The notes under the pieces: generated by a model
What the model was told of the DNA's origin: nothing
Databases searched by the model: none
The model's input: only the letters and a program-made list of their open reading frames with translations
Translations under genes and position numbers: made by a program
Origin: Sepiola atlantica
Lineage: Eukaryota > Mollusca > Cephalopoda > Sepiida > Sepiolidae
Direction: 5' to 3'
DNA length: 64,000 nt
Assembly: GCA_963556195.1 (NCBI GenBank)
Contig: OY744525.1
Span: 58,812,610 to 58,876,609, forward strand
In this document: in pieces, positions 9,801 through 18,797 of the stretch
Layout: each line of letters starts with the position of its first letter
How positions within the stretch are numbered: the stretch's first letter is position 1

Positions 9801-12800
9801 CAACGACACCACTCCTCTTCGGTCCAGTTTGCTGCCATCCAGAGACGTCACTTCTTACTGCCCAGACTCTCCTGATCCAGTGACGTCATCACAAATCTCA
9901 ATTCACTTCTTGTTGTTACCATTCCCTTATGGTAAATAAACAACACCTTTTTGAAACTGTTCACCAGTTGTTTGTCATCTCTTCTTTGCCATTGCCGTTA
10001 TTCTTTGCCTGTGTCCACACCTTTTCTTAGTTGTGGGGGCCGATTGAACGATCAACCACCTAACCCCAACTGGTTGGACGGTCGGTCGGTCGGTGCCCCG
10101 CAACAGTGGTTATGATGTCTATTGTATCCAGAATTGAGGTCGCCTTGGACAAAACATTCAGATGCTATTCAGATGTATAAATCTTCTAACTGTCCATTTA
10201 CATGGCTTGTTGCACTTTGCTATTTCTTGCCAATAAATTTGATTTGATCTTAGTGACAATATGCCTTCTTTTGGGGTGAATAAAAGTTTTTAATAAAATA
10301 TGGCTGACCACTCCCTCAGAGATGAGACGAGCCATGTTGGTTCAGACGAAAAATGGCCATCTTTCTCCATCCCCCTTTTGGCCTTTTGCCACATTGTATA
10401 TTTTATGCAAATAAATATTACATGCAAATGAAAGTAAGCTAGGTCCACAAAGTTTTAGTAGTATACTAGACGACTAGTGGGGAAAAGTCTATAAAGCTGC
10501 CACAAAAACCGGATATGGAATAATGCGCAAATAGACGCATACAGAAATTACTTTCTTTTTGTCATAGCAAAACAATGAAAACAATACACTTCATTAACAC
10601 AATCACTAACTCCGGCAATATGCCATCCCGGACTGTTAAAAAAATATTTTTGAGGGTGATACCCAGCAATGGGGGGGTGGGGGGGGGGAATACTCCTTCA
10701 TCGACCCACCCCAACAGAGTCTGGTAACAATAAGTAATGGGGTAGAGATTTCTCTGCTGGAGCAAGATAAAATGTCTGGTCTCTACGGAGTCAAAGAACA
10801 CTGGTCACCTAGGAGAATGGTAGAACCTGAACATATAGGTTTTGTAACTATCTCCCACCATCCTACCATTCCTGACCATAAACCCATCCGGCTATCTTCA
10901 CTTTTCTCGGTCATATTTCTCCCCCCTCCCCACCCCACGAAGGCCGAACCCACAATCAGCAAGTACCCCCCTCATTTTTTTTTCACAGGACTTAGGACTA
11001 GTGATTGTTTTACAGATTTCACATCTGGTTTTGAGACTTTATAGACTGTTATCAAACCATGCCTGGTTGGATCAGTATTTGTTATACTCCCTCTTTCTCT
11101 TTCCCTCTCTCTCCCCCTTCTATTTATTCCTTCCCCTTCTCTTGCTTGTAATTATTTATGCCATTCGTCTCCTCCTCCTCCTACTTGCATCAATCGCTAT
11201 TTGTTTTATATGCCTTTAGTGACGTCACCAGTGTGCACTGATACAAACAAACAGAAAACAAGCTAACAAGATCTACAGAGTTTTGACAAGCCTCCACTGC
11301 AGCAAAGTTTGACATGGCGTTAGTTCCTATTTACTCCCCCCCCCCCCCACACACACACACACACGAGGGCAGAGTTTGACACAAGGTCGATTTTTAATTC
11401 GTGGGAAAAATTCAGCTCCTCAAAAAGGGGCACTCTGGATTGGGACAAAAATTTAAATTGCTTCAGTCTCGAAGGATTTCTCCTTCACCGATCAAGGACA
11501 GAAAAGACGAAGCGTAGCATCAGAACAGATACTACACTTTGCTCCTAGCCAAAGTTTGTTATAGCGGGAAATCCAGCTTGACCTCCGCCCCCACACCAGC
11601 CGGAGCACTTCAGGCCATGGCCGATAAACCCCTCTCTTCTTCCGACGGAGAAAGTAATGCTTCGAAGGATAGTTTCCCAAGACGGAACAGAACGATACTT
11701 CACTCTGATCCAAGGGCGAGGTCCCCATTTATAAAGAGAAGCTTTAAATCCAATTAAAACACGTATTGGGCTTCTTGGCCTTTTGGCTAAGATTAAAGTG
11801 TAGTATCTGTTCCGATGGATACTGCACGCCTGTCCTGTGCAGTTCTAGGAGGTCCACCCTCCCAGGCTTTGCCTCCCCTCTTTGGGGAGGAGTAAGTTTA
11901 TTGCTTACTGTCTGAGGCGCCCCTATCGGGGAATGCCGACGGGGCTGCCCAGGCAATTTTTAAATGGCCAGAGTGCTCACCTCTCGAGCGCTGGCTTTTC
12001 AAACCCCACTTTCTCGACCCGATCTTGGGTCACATCTTACTTGTGGGAGTAAGATAAAACTGGCCTTGTGCCTAACTCCTGGGGGAGGAGTAAATAAAAC
12101 ACGTGCACTAATCAAGGGAAGTAACTCAAAAATTTAGTTTTCCCCTCGTTTTAAAAATTACGGACAACTTCCTTTTTGGTTTTATTTTTCACTTTATCAA
12201 ATGTACAGAATTTAAATTGTTATATTTTCCTAAAAAAACATTTTTTTTTTAAAGTAAACAAAGAAAAAAACAAATCTTAACAATAATACATATCACAAAT
12301 CAAACTTGAAATATATCAGCTAAATTATTTTAATTTTTTGTATTAAAAAATAAAAGCCCCCAAAAGAATAAAATAGAAACAAAGGTTTTAAATTCCGTAT
12401 TCAAATAATTCAGAGCAAATTAATTAAAACTTTGGAGTTTATTAAAAGAAAATATTAAAGAAAATGAAGAATTTAATCGCTAGATTTTTTTGTTCTAAGT
12501 TGAAATAAAATTGACATTTGTTTATGAAGTTTAGGTTTTGATAAAAAACACCAAATATCAATAAATATTCGATTAATAGTAAATTAGAAAAAAAAAATAA
12601 TTCAATGTGTAAAGTTACGTTGACGCGACAAATATACACATAGTGAAGTTGTCTAAATCTAATAAAAGCTTTTTACTAAGCCTTACTCACAAAAAACGAA
12701 AAAATTAGCAATTTAAAATGACTAAAATAAACAAATAAAATCTTTTTTTTTTAATTTGAAAGTAATTTATATATTTACGCTAAAGTAAAAAAAAAAAAGT

Positions 12801-13021
12801 GAAACTGAACTGCCCATATTTACAGTAGAACTGGATTGAAAACGCTTAAGACAACGCTTTTATCTTGTTGAAAACTAAAAAAGTTTTGCTTCAAGTTAGA
12901 ATTAAAATGATGAATTGTTTATATGTTATAAAATATCATAAATCGTAGAAAATAGTTTGAAACGAAACACAACTTACGATAGATCAAAAGGTGGGAACGG
13001 TTCAGTAAATCTAAGCGACAT
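2472..13021 (-). CDS. SMG8: SMG8-like nonsense-mediated decay factor, N-terminal part (4 exons seen)
   Basis: Join, on the minus strand: 12978-13021, 4854-4974, 3603-3638, 2472-2594. All junctions are AG/GT and phases agree, giving 108 codons from ATG at 13021 with the gene continuing off the left edge. The product reads MSLRFTEPFPPFDLS, then KLSKKTSKVCVVAIIGK, then a Cys/Asp/Glu-rich link, then YYYDPCQQVVYIHYSSL. SMG8 proteins have near their N-terminus a VCVVGIFGK-like strand and then a YYxxxxxVLYLxLTSxxD-like strand, and this product matches that order and spacing. SMG8 acts with SMG9 to restrain the kinase SMG1 in nonsense-mediated mRNA decay. The gene name is from family memory; only the N-terminus is visible, so another protein with a similar fold is not excluded. 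Confidence 0.6.
2595..3602 (-). other. SMG8-like intron 3, dominated by a purine minisatellite
   Basis: Bounded by the donor after 3603 and the acceptor before 2594. Nearly half of its roughly 1 kb is the 27-bp purine repeat. Confidence 0.6.
2860..3330. repeat. 27-bp purine-only minisatellite
   Basis: About 17 tandem copies of a unit close to GAGTAGGAGGAAAGAAAAGA plus a variable A-run (total 26-28 bp). The plus strand is almost pure purine with occasional T. Copies differ mainly in A-run length and in isolated changes such as GGAAGACAG. The long open frames through it on the minus strand (Phe/Ser/Leu-rich) are by-products of the repeat. Confidence 0.95.
3603..3638 (-). CDS. SMG8: SMG8-like exon 3 (micro-exon)
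   Basis: 36 nt, 12 codons (GLEDFCTEDISE), phase 0 at both ends, between TTTCTTTCAG and GAG|GTGAGT. It keeps the frame between exons 2 and 4. At this length it is the least certain exon; its support is the splice sites and phase. Confidence 0.6.
3937..4549. mobile_element. Element with about 28-bp terminal inverted repeats, in intron 2
   Basis: ATTATTCGGACTACTGTTCT (continuing CATCTTG) at about 3939 returns as its reverse complement at about 4520-4547 with one or two mismatches. Just inside the left end, the minus strand shows CATCAGCC-GAAACG. This resembles the GAAA part of decayed Penelope/hammerhead-type repeats, but no complete ribozyme core is present. No coding sequence is recognised between the ends. 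Confidence 0.5.
4854..4974 (-). CDS. SMG8: SMG8-like exon 2
   Basis: 121 nt. The acceptor is TTCTTTCAG and the donor is AAG|GTAAGT. Its first base completes the serine codon begun by exon 1 (TC + A). It encodes KLSKKTSKVCVVAIIGKGR and then LLNPTIGKNVFK. The hydrophobic VCVVAIIGK strand is the best match to SMG8. Confidence 0.7.
5209..5500. repeat. 22-bp minisatellite, about 13 copies
   Basis: Unit GGGCGAATCGGAGGCAAGAG+TT, nearly perfect for 11 copies. The last two carry GGACAAATC/GGGCAAATC variants, so decay is confined to one end. Lies in intron 1 of the SMG8-like gene. Because 22 is not a multiple of 3 and the unit has no stop in any frame, several frames on both strands stay open across it; none looks like a real protein. 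Confidence 0.97.
5515..6225. other. Intron 1 sequence, no feature recognised
   Basis: AT-rich with homopolymer runs (A at about 5730, T at about 6030 and 6068). No conserved frame, tRNA-like box or known repeat seen. Confidence 0.4.
6228..6271. repeat. (AT)n microsatellite
   Basis: About 21 AT dinucleotides. Confidence 0.95.
6774..6804. repeat. (ATC)n microsatellite
   Basis: Ten ATC triplets immediately 5' of a U2-headed SINE. Confidence 0.95.
6805..6988 (+). mobile_element. U2-headed SINE, subfamily B, plus-strand copy
   Basis: Starts with TTTGGCCTTTTGGCTATGAG and then GTAGTATCTGT, closely matching the first 40-45 bases of U2 snRNA (GGCCTTTTGGCTAAGAT...GTAGTATCTGTTC). The rest (GGAGCTGGATTC, GTGTGACTAACTCT, GGAAGTAAATAGGAA) is not U2. 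It matches, with changes, the copies at 11324-11556 and 45870-46096. A shared non-U2 body in several copies marks a SINE family, not a simple U2 pseudogene. Confidence 0.7.
7085..7725. repeat. Degenerate direct repeats related to the U2-SINE
   Basis: Three to four imperfect units, at about 7125-7200, 7260-7320, 7430-7515 and 7610-7680. Each combines a GGAGG(T/G)(A/T)AT block, a TGGATGATATCATGACAACAG-like block and a C-rich run near ACTACACT. The piece ACAGAACCGATACTACACTA resembles the reverse complement of the U2 head found elsewhere (AGAACAGATACTACACTTT). Confidence 0.5.
7726..9225. other. Intron 1 sequence with a decayed repeat near 8.3 kb
   Basis: No gene recognised. Around 8280-8350 the minus strand reads CTGAAGATGATTC...GGATCGAAATG, a hammerhead-like core (CUGAAGA, 5-bp stem II, GAAA) without a pairing stem I. 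The minus-strand frame at 7991-8176 is protein-like but has no splice or homology support. Confidence 0.4.
9330..9645. repeat. CTGCA-rich tandem repeat, period about 45 bp
   Basis: The first half repeats CGCAGTCGAACTCCTGCATC with TTGCAGTGTCGAGTTCCTGC. The second half repeats GCAGTCCTGAACTCCTGCAA with CATCACTCACCTGCACCAGC. Both look like variants of one ancestral unit. A 144-residue plus-strand frame over it (Cys/His/Leu-rich) is a product of the repeat. Confidence 0.85.
9700..10105 (+). mobile_element. Candidate solo LTR / LTR 3' part
   Basis: Ends in GGTGCCCCGCAACA followed by GTGG, a common arrangement at an LTR/primer-site junction. An AATAAA lies upstream (about 9931) in a T/C-rich context, plausibly the LTR polyadenylation signal. 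The 5' boundary is not determined and no second copy is present in the window. Confidence 0.3.
10110..11320. other. Intron 1 sequence, no gene recognised
   Basis: Contains G- and C-homopolymer runs (about 10674 and 10920) and a pyrimidine-rich tract (11080-11180). No supported coding or RNA feature. Confidence 0.4.
11324..11556 (-). mobile_element. U2-headed SINE, subfamily B, minus-strand copy
   Basis: The minus strand begins with the U2 head (its reverse complement AACAGATACTACACTTTGCT is seen near 11524). The body contains the reverse complement of GGCACTCTGGATTGGGACAA, and the element ends in GAGTAAATAGGAA (reverse complement of TTCCTATTTACTC). The same order is found at 45870-46096. An inner C-run and (CA)n at 11335-11365 interrupt the tail. 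Confidence 0.75.
11560..11730 (-). mobile_element. Decayed U2-SINE-like unit
   Basis: Near 11685 AACAGAACGATACTTCACTC plus TGATCC resembles the inverted U2 head (AACAGATACTACACTTTGATCC). The preceding GACGGAGAAAGTAATGC segment may be a divergent body. It lies directly between two clearer copies. Confidence 0.35.
11768..12100 (+). mobile_element. U2-headed SINE, subfamily A (composite U2 + tRNA-like)
   Basis: Best copy of the composite. The head at 11769-11812 (CTTCTTGGCCTTTTGGCTAA, then GTGTAGTATCTGTTC) matches the U2 5' end almost base for base and then stops. A central block CCTCCCAGGCTTTGCCTCCC follows, and then GGGGAATGCCGACGGGGCTG. At about 11964-12012 a tRNA-like module reads TGGCCAGAGTGCTCA ... 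TTTTCAAACCCC, resembling A and B boxes. The tail is GGGAGTAAGATAAAACTGGC, CTTGTGCCTAACTCC, GGAGTAAATAAAA. The blocks recur at 30.15-30.67 kb and 60.24-60.42 kb. Confidence 0.75.
12100..12977. other. AT-rich 5' part of intron 1, nothing recognised
   Basis: Very AT-rich with A and T runs. No conserved frame or repeat match. Confidence 0.5.
12978..13021 (-). CDS. SMG8: SMG8-like exon 1 with start codon
   Basis: ATG at 13021, 14 complete codons (MSLRFTEPFPPFDL) plus TC, then GTAAGT. The two leftover bases fit the first base of exon 2. The short first exon followed by an 8.0-kb intron is supported by splice phase, not by expression evidence. Confidence 0.6.
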
Positions 13022-13390
13022 CTTGTTCTGTGTGTCGATGAACGGATCCACTGAAGGGAGATAACTCTAACATCCGACGTGTATTATCTTTTCTTTAAAA
13101 TTGTATGACCACTTCTCGTGTGTGTGTGTTTGTGTGTTTCGCCTCTACGTGACTTACATATTATTATATTTTTATATTTACTATTAATAGATTATTTATT
13201 GAAATTATTAAGAAAAAAAGGGATGAATTAAGACGTGGGAGTGAAGTTGGGTCGATTAGGGGGTTGGGGTCGCATAGGCTTCATTGCTATGTAAATGAGG
13301 TTTACGTAACAATGAAATAATTGTGCACAGTGCTCAGGTTCACTACAATCCATCAAAAGTGATTGTACATGTGTGCATGTGTATAGAGAG
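13022..13390 (-). promoter_or_regulatory. Presumed 5' flank of the SMG8-like gene
   Basis: Sequence upstream of the start codon on the minus strand. No convincing TATA box or CpG-dense tract is visible. A GT-rich run (about 13120-13138) and AT-rich sequence are present. Called only by position. Confidence 0.25.
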
Positions 13391-13770
13391 GGGGGCATCA
13401 GGTATAGTTTGAGCGAATTTCAGGGAAAGGTTTTAAAGGATGCAGTGTCCCGACAGCCAACAACTGTTGCAGCCAGTTTGCTCCATGCTTCAGCAATTCT
13501 GAGCGTGAAAAAATGTTTCCGAGTGTCATGGGAGTGTTGTGCTGTTTTCTGACTCTGTAGGTATTTACACGTGTGTTAGACACATGGGGATCTTCTTTTT
13601 GCGTGTCTTTGAAGTGTCATGTGGTCATACGACTGTTTCCAACTTTTTTACGCAGTCCTTTGTATTTTTGTTGTACTCTGCAAGATCTTTCAAGCTGCAT
13701 CGTATGGTCCTCCTCCCCACCTTCGCAGATGGTTGGGGTGGGTTTGTAGTCCCATTTAGTCATAGCAACT
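13390..13770 (-). pseudogene. LINE C-terminal fragment (jockey/CR1-like)
   Basis: Minus-strand translation includes RVNTYRVRKQHNTPMTLGN and, after a frame change, a Trp-rich GANWLQQL segment, then LHPLKPF. Spacing resembles the 'VRxxx..FxxRxxxxWNxLP..V' end of jockey-type ORF2 proteins. Several frame breaks; low similarity. Confidence 0.35.
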
Positions 13771-13989
13771 TTTGATCGTCCCATTCCCATTCTCAAGAGG
13801 TTGAGTGTTTTCCACTGGACCCAGAGTGCTTCTGAGCCAGGAGGGAAGACCTCAGAAGGGGGATTCCCATGTCAGTAGGAGGGATGCCATTCTCTAACTG
13901 TCTGGTTCACAGCTGTAGTCTAGTCTCTTCCTGAGATATTGTTAGGGGTTCAACATGACTGAGGAAGCTTCTCTTTGACTTGAATCGTT

Positions 13990-14892
13990 GGGCCTTGATT
14001 CACATCCATGAAGGAGATGACGTTGGTTACTTGTAGCCTTTGTGATCTCTACTCGGCTGACCACTTCGCGTCTCACATTTGCAGGAGATTAAAAAGGTGC
14101 TCAAAGTTGTTGTTGGCGGCGCTCCCGAAAATGATTGTCTACTTTGCGCTGATTGCTCACAGTGAATAATAGATGCAAACAATGGTGAACGTCATAATGA
14201 TTGGAGGCGCATCCTGTGCATGTTGCAGTGTCGGAATGGTCAACATTTTAACAGACAAAAACGATACTGTTGGGATCGATGAGATAAAAGCATTGGGAAG
14301 CATCATTATTTGACCAACGGAATGGGTTTGAATCGATGATGGGAATGTTGCTACGTGTGCAGCCATCATTTCCATCAGTGAACTTGACTTCACCATTACC
14401 TTTGACCATCAGAGACGAGGGTGGATTGCAGTGTGGAAGTGGATAGATGACCATGAACCTGAAAACTGACCAATAGAGTGTCCAGATATTAAATATCTGC
14501 AGAAATGTGACTGGAATATGAGCAGGAGCTCTGTACATGGATGGACAAAGGTTCGTTTGCTCCATAACCCCTCCAAAAAGCTAGCTTCCTTCGGAGTTGA
14601 TTCCTCTGATGGCCGTGATGCAGCAAAATGAGGAGAAAGTACGGCCAGTGTATTTAATACTTGATGCATTTACAGTGAAAGTGGATGTCTTCACTGCTAA
14701 AATGCGTGATTGGCAGAGAAAACAGTCTAACACATTTCTGCTGGACTTCAGGAGAGCGTACCTTCAAGCATATGTTCACGAGACGTTATGTCAATATCAG
14801 ACCATAAAGATTGATGGAAAGAGGTACTGGCTGACACGTTTGGAGTTTGGACTGAATGTGACCCTCATTATTATGAAAGCCATTATCAAATC
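13990..14892 (+). pseudogene. LTR retroelement pol remnant, 5' piece (protease/RT)
   Basis: The readable part is 14597-14896: EEKVRPVYLILDAFTVKVDV, then FLLDFRRAYLQAYVHETL, then DGKRYWLTRLEFGLNV. This is the early RT region (LLDxxxAYLQ, the first catalytic Asp box) of an LTR-element polymerase. Upstream, about 14180-14590, frames are broken; a Cys-rich patch could be the protease. Protein order continues after 16426, so this is one pol gene split by an inserted LINE. The clade (Gypsy or BEL/Pao) is not settled. Confidence 0.55.
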
Positions 14893-14897
14893 GTAAT

Positions 14898-16425
14898 AGT
14901 AATAAAGAAATGCTCTGCTGAACTTGCCCTGTCCTCTCCAAACTCTACAACAAATGCCTTGCTGAATCTTAATTCCCCGATCGCTGGAAAATTGCCTCTG
15001 TAGTACCAGTCTTCAAGAATTCTGGAGATAGAACTGACTGTCAGAATCATCGTCCCATCACTAAAATCTTTGAATCCTCAATCAATCTAGCAATAGTCTG
15101 GCACCTTGTTAATGCTAAACTTCTTTCTGACCATCAGTATGGATTTAGGCAAGCACGGTCTACTGTGGATATCCTAACGGTCATCTCTGAACGCATATAC
15201 CATGGCAGCTGACTCTAGGGTGGTAGTGCTTGATATATCCAAAACCTTTGACAAGGTCTGACATAAAGGTCTTCTCATAAAAATGAATTCATATGGCATC
15301 ACTGAACGAATATTTAATATAATTAGATCCTTCCTATCCAACAGAAAGAGCCAGGTTGTCCTCGATGGCCGTTCATCCAAACATGATATAAATGCAGGTG
15401 TGCTTCAGGGATCGGTCCTTGGACCTTTATTGTTCCTGATTTTCATAAACGACCTCCCTGATGACATTGTGTCTGAGATGGGTATATTTGCTGACGACAC
15501 TACGCTCTACTCTCGTCATGTCGGTAAAACGGACGTACACATATCCGAGGCAATGGCTGAATCCTGAGAAAGTGAAGTCCACTCTGTAGTGGAATGGGGT
15601 CATAAATGGATGGTCACATTTAATACTGCTAAGACAAAGCTTCTTTTCTTCAACAACTACAAGAAACCTCTTCAACCAGCGATTGACATGGCAAATAACA
15701 CCCTACATGAGAGTCCAACGTTCAAACTCCTTGGCCTAACATTCACAGGTAACATGAATTGGAACAAATACATTGAAGACATAGAAGACATTGCCAAGGA
15801 TGTTGCAAAGAAGGTGGGCGCCCTCTACCGTAATAGAAAACTTCTCACACTTGACAGTATTCTATATCTCTACAAAGCCACCATCCGTCCATGCATCGAG
15901 TATTGTTGTCACATCTTGGCTGGTGCACCATCCACCAACCTCTCCCTCTTAGACAAGATCCACAAAAAGAATCTCTTATCTGATAGGTCCCTCATTATCC
16001 ACCAAGCCCTAGCCCCTGTCTCATCGCTGCAATGTTGCATCTTTGTGCTTGTTTTACAAGTACTTCAATGGAATGTGCTCTGATGAACTTGCTGCTCTGG
16101 TGTCTCCTCACTGTAAATACACTCGACCAACCTGACAATCAGCTAAATCCCATCCATTAACTGTGGAGGTGCCCAGATGCCGGAGAACCTTCTACTCCAA
16201 TAGCTTCTTTTCCTTGAGCTGCCGGCTTTTGGAACTCCCTCCCTGCTCCCTGCTTCCCCGACTGTACCGACTTGCATGAATTTAAAACTAATGTGAACAA
16301 ACATCTAGCTGCACAGCTCCCAATTTAGGATGATTTCCTAAAATTTCATCCTAATTCTCAGTAGCCTCTTAGGTCTACAGTGGCAACTTGCTTTGTTTGG
16401 GGTGAACTCAGTTAAAAAAAAAAAA
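14898..16425 (+). mobile_element. Jockey-like LINE, 5'-truncated, inserted into LTR pol
   Basis: The translation, with stops and frame shifts, follows RT order: WKIASVVPVFK, DHQYGFRQARSTVDIL, a DISKTFDKVWHKGLL box, GVLQGSVLGPLLFLIFINDL, FADDTTLYS (the catalytic FADD), then KLLGLTF and a C-terminal RNRKLLTLDSILYLYKATIR. It ends in a 12-base A run at 16414-16425, marking the 3' end of the insertion. The endonuclease and ORF1 are absent (5' truncation). In-frame stops (about 15211, 15567) show it is inactive. Two further tails of the same family lie at 37.1 and 55.8 kb. Confidence 0.8.
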
Positions 16426-17720
16426 GTCGGTGCTATCGCAGGAGGGAGCTATGGACCATGCAACATCAGCTTATAGATCGACAATGTCCATGTCAACGAA
16501 GATGTCATGTACAATTCTCATGTCATAGAAGATTCGAATCAGTTTGGACTAGAAACAGTTGGATGACTGCGCATGAGTGCTGATATTGACAGTCTGAAGT
16601 GAATGTAGTGTCTTGCACTGGAAGTGTGAAAACTCGGTCCCAAAATTTTCTGATGTTGTCATGTGCTCAACTATATTTTCCCTGTGTGAAAAGCTTGTTG
16701 TTCAACTCCTGATCTGTGCATGGCTTTGTGTGGCCTGCGGAGTGATCAATGGAATACCAGTTCAGCCACAATGGGCTGGGATGACAAAATGAAGGACGTC
16801 CTTCTCCAGTGTATGATATGCGAGACTGTGGATGCAATAAAGTGGAGTGCTCTGGCTTGTGGGGCTAGGTGCATGGACGCCCGTGAATTGAACATATGTG
16901 TTGATAACAGCTCACTAGCAATAAGAATAGTGTTGGAGAGGCACAGGATAATATTGGAGGATGCTTGTTGACTGCAAAATGAGAAAAATTCCAAATACAT
17001 ACTTTTTAGCTGAACTGGATACCGTGGTGAACGGTGTTAACTTGGCTCTCAAATAGCAGTAGCAGGGTGACGTGCTGCATGTGAATGTGTTCACCACTGG
17101 GTATCCACACTCGAAAGGGACGAGTTTGCACTAAGGCAGCCAAGCAGTGAGATGCTCATCAGGAGATGGTTAAGCATATTCAGGGAACTGGTGAAGGACT
17201 AAAAGCAGCCTGTGGCTGCATTGATTCATAATATGGCTGACCAATTAATGTGAGTACCACAGCGGTAGTTTGATGCAATGAAGAAAAAAATAGGCTAAGT
17301 TAGCTAAGTTAAATTAAGCCCAAATTATGTCCATTCACAGAAGAGGTAGACACTCGGGAATACAGCACACCACCTATTTTGCCAGAAGAGTTTGCCCATT
17401 AACAGCAAAATCAGTTAGATAAATTGACCTTTAACTAAAATAAGAAGACCACATATTACATCTTAACACTCTTGTAGTTAACGACCTTGGTGTGGATATA
17501 AGAGTAAAAAAGCCAATAATGTCAGAATTCGATCATCCAAGAACCAGATAACAATGGGTGACTCATGATCCAATACTTAGCAGTAATAGTAGCATCATAT
17601 CCGGAGCAAGATGGCACGAGATGATCAACCAATTGTGATTCCACTGTCAAAGACCGAACACTTGTGAATGTGAAAGCTCAGCCAAGTCCTCTCTAATGGT
17701 CGCCACCAACGTTCTCAGCA
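16426..17720 (+). pseudogene. LTR retroelement pol remnant, 3' piece (RT end, RNase H, integrase)
   Basis: Resumes after the LINE poly-A with a decayed 'IDNVHVNEDVM' segment, corresponding to the RT YxDD box region. At 16720-16971 it has MGWDDKMKDVLLQCMICETV and ELNICVDNSSLAIRIVLERH; the VDxSxxAIxxVL pattern is the start of RNase H. Around 17335-17420 a broken His/Cys region reads like the integrase zinc-binding start. Many stops. Together with 13990-14892 it forms one old element. Confidence 0.5.
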
Positions 17721-17867
17721 GCCACCGAGGATTACATTGCAAATTAATTCCTCCTGTGGGTGACAAGCTGCATGTTCGAACCATTGAAGACGTTGCTGCA
17801 ACAAGACAGATGGCAAAGCTTTCAGGTTAAGGTGTTAGTGGAGAGCCGTAATAAAGAGGTAGGTGGC

Positions 17868-17960
17868 GGTGGTTAACTGGATAACGATATGGACTGATGA
17901 TCTAGGTGTTCCAAGTTCGAGTCCAGTCGGTTCCACAGTACCACTTTCACTAAGGCGTGT
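17868..17960 (+). mobile_element. tRNA-derived SINE fragment
   Basis: GGTGGTTAACTGGATAACG gives a good pol III A-box. AAGTTCGAGTCC about 40 bases later gives a B-box. The spacing is that of a tRNA, but acceptor stems do not pair, so it is a SINE head, not a tRNA gene. Confidence 0.55.
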
Positions 17961-18131
17961 TCGCAACCTTCACGTTGTCATCTCCATAAGTACCTGACGT
18001 CTTTCTAGAAAGATATCGGGGAAACCAATGCCAACAACAGAATTATCTGATTTATATGAAATGAATGAGTAACCGAGACATTGTCGGACAACCAGCCTTT
18101 TAATTTCAACCAGACTTTTAATTTCCGCTGA

Positions 18132-18660
18132 TTGGTTGGTTTGTCTGTTGCCTCTTGGAAGATGTATTTCACCTCTTTGACTGGCTCATGCAAGCATGAG
18201 AGCATCATTTACAAATGCACTGTTAAGCAAGTGATACACCAGCGCAATAGTTGTATGAGTGTTAATATTGGTAGCACCGATAATGGTATTGATAATGACA
18301 TTGTACTAAACAATAACCCTACCCCAACTCCTTCAACTGAGGTTGTATATTTAGGCTCTACGGCGGGACCTATTAAATTTAGAATCTCTAGACACACTTA
18401 CTCTTTTAGAATGAAACCCCTGGAGAAACTCACGTCCTTTGCTACCCATATCTGGTTTCTTACGAATAATAACACCCCTTATACCCTTAGTTGTCAAATA
18501 ATTAAATGGGTTAGGCCCTATAAACCTATAGATAGATACTTCTTGTAAATTGTAATTCTTCCATCAAGGGCATGTGATATTTTCATAGGTCTTGAACGTA
18601 ACATTACATATTGTTGCTCAACTAAAATGGATGAGTTGAAGCCAGATGAGGACTATTAAT
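18132..18660 (+). pseudogene. Penelope-like element GIY-YIG endonuclease fragment
   Basis: Translation from about 18200 reads SIIYKCTV, then VVYLGSTAGPIKFRISRHTY and SFRMKPLEKLTSFATHIWFL. This is the GIY-YIG-type pattern (xxYKCxV ... YxGxTxxxxKxRxxxHxxSF) of the C-terminal endonuclease of Penelope-like elements, followed by a decayed YKPIDRYF(L)/C-rich end. The reverse transcriptase half is not present. The frame closes at 18548; homology-like sequence appears to continue in another frame. Confidence 0.6.
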
Positions 18661-18797
18661 TTCCCTTATGTAGATGAAAGTGTCCCAACATCCGAGAATG
18701 TTTTATTAAGTTGTTCTTTATGAAGCTAGTCAATTTCTTCTAGAGTTTGTTGCTCTCAGCCTTCAGAAATCGTAATCATAACATGCCAATACTGAAT

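Noticed and set aside
11768..11815. Functional U2 snRNA gene
   Set aside because: Similarity to U2 stops after about 45 bases; branch-site-recognition downstream parts and the Sm site are absent.
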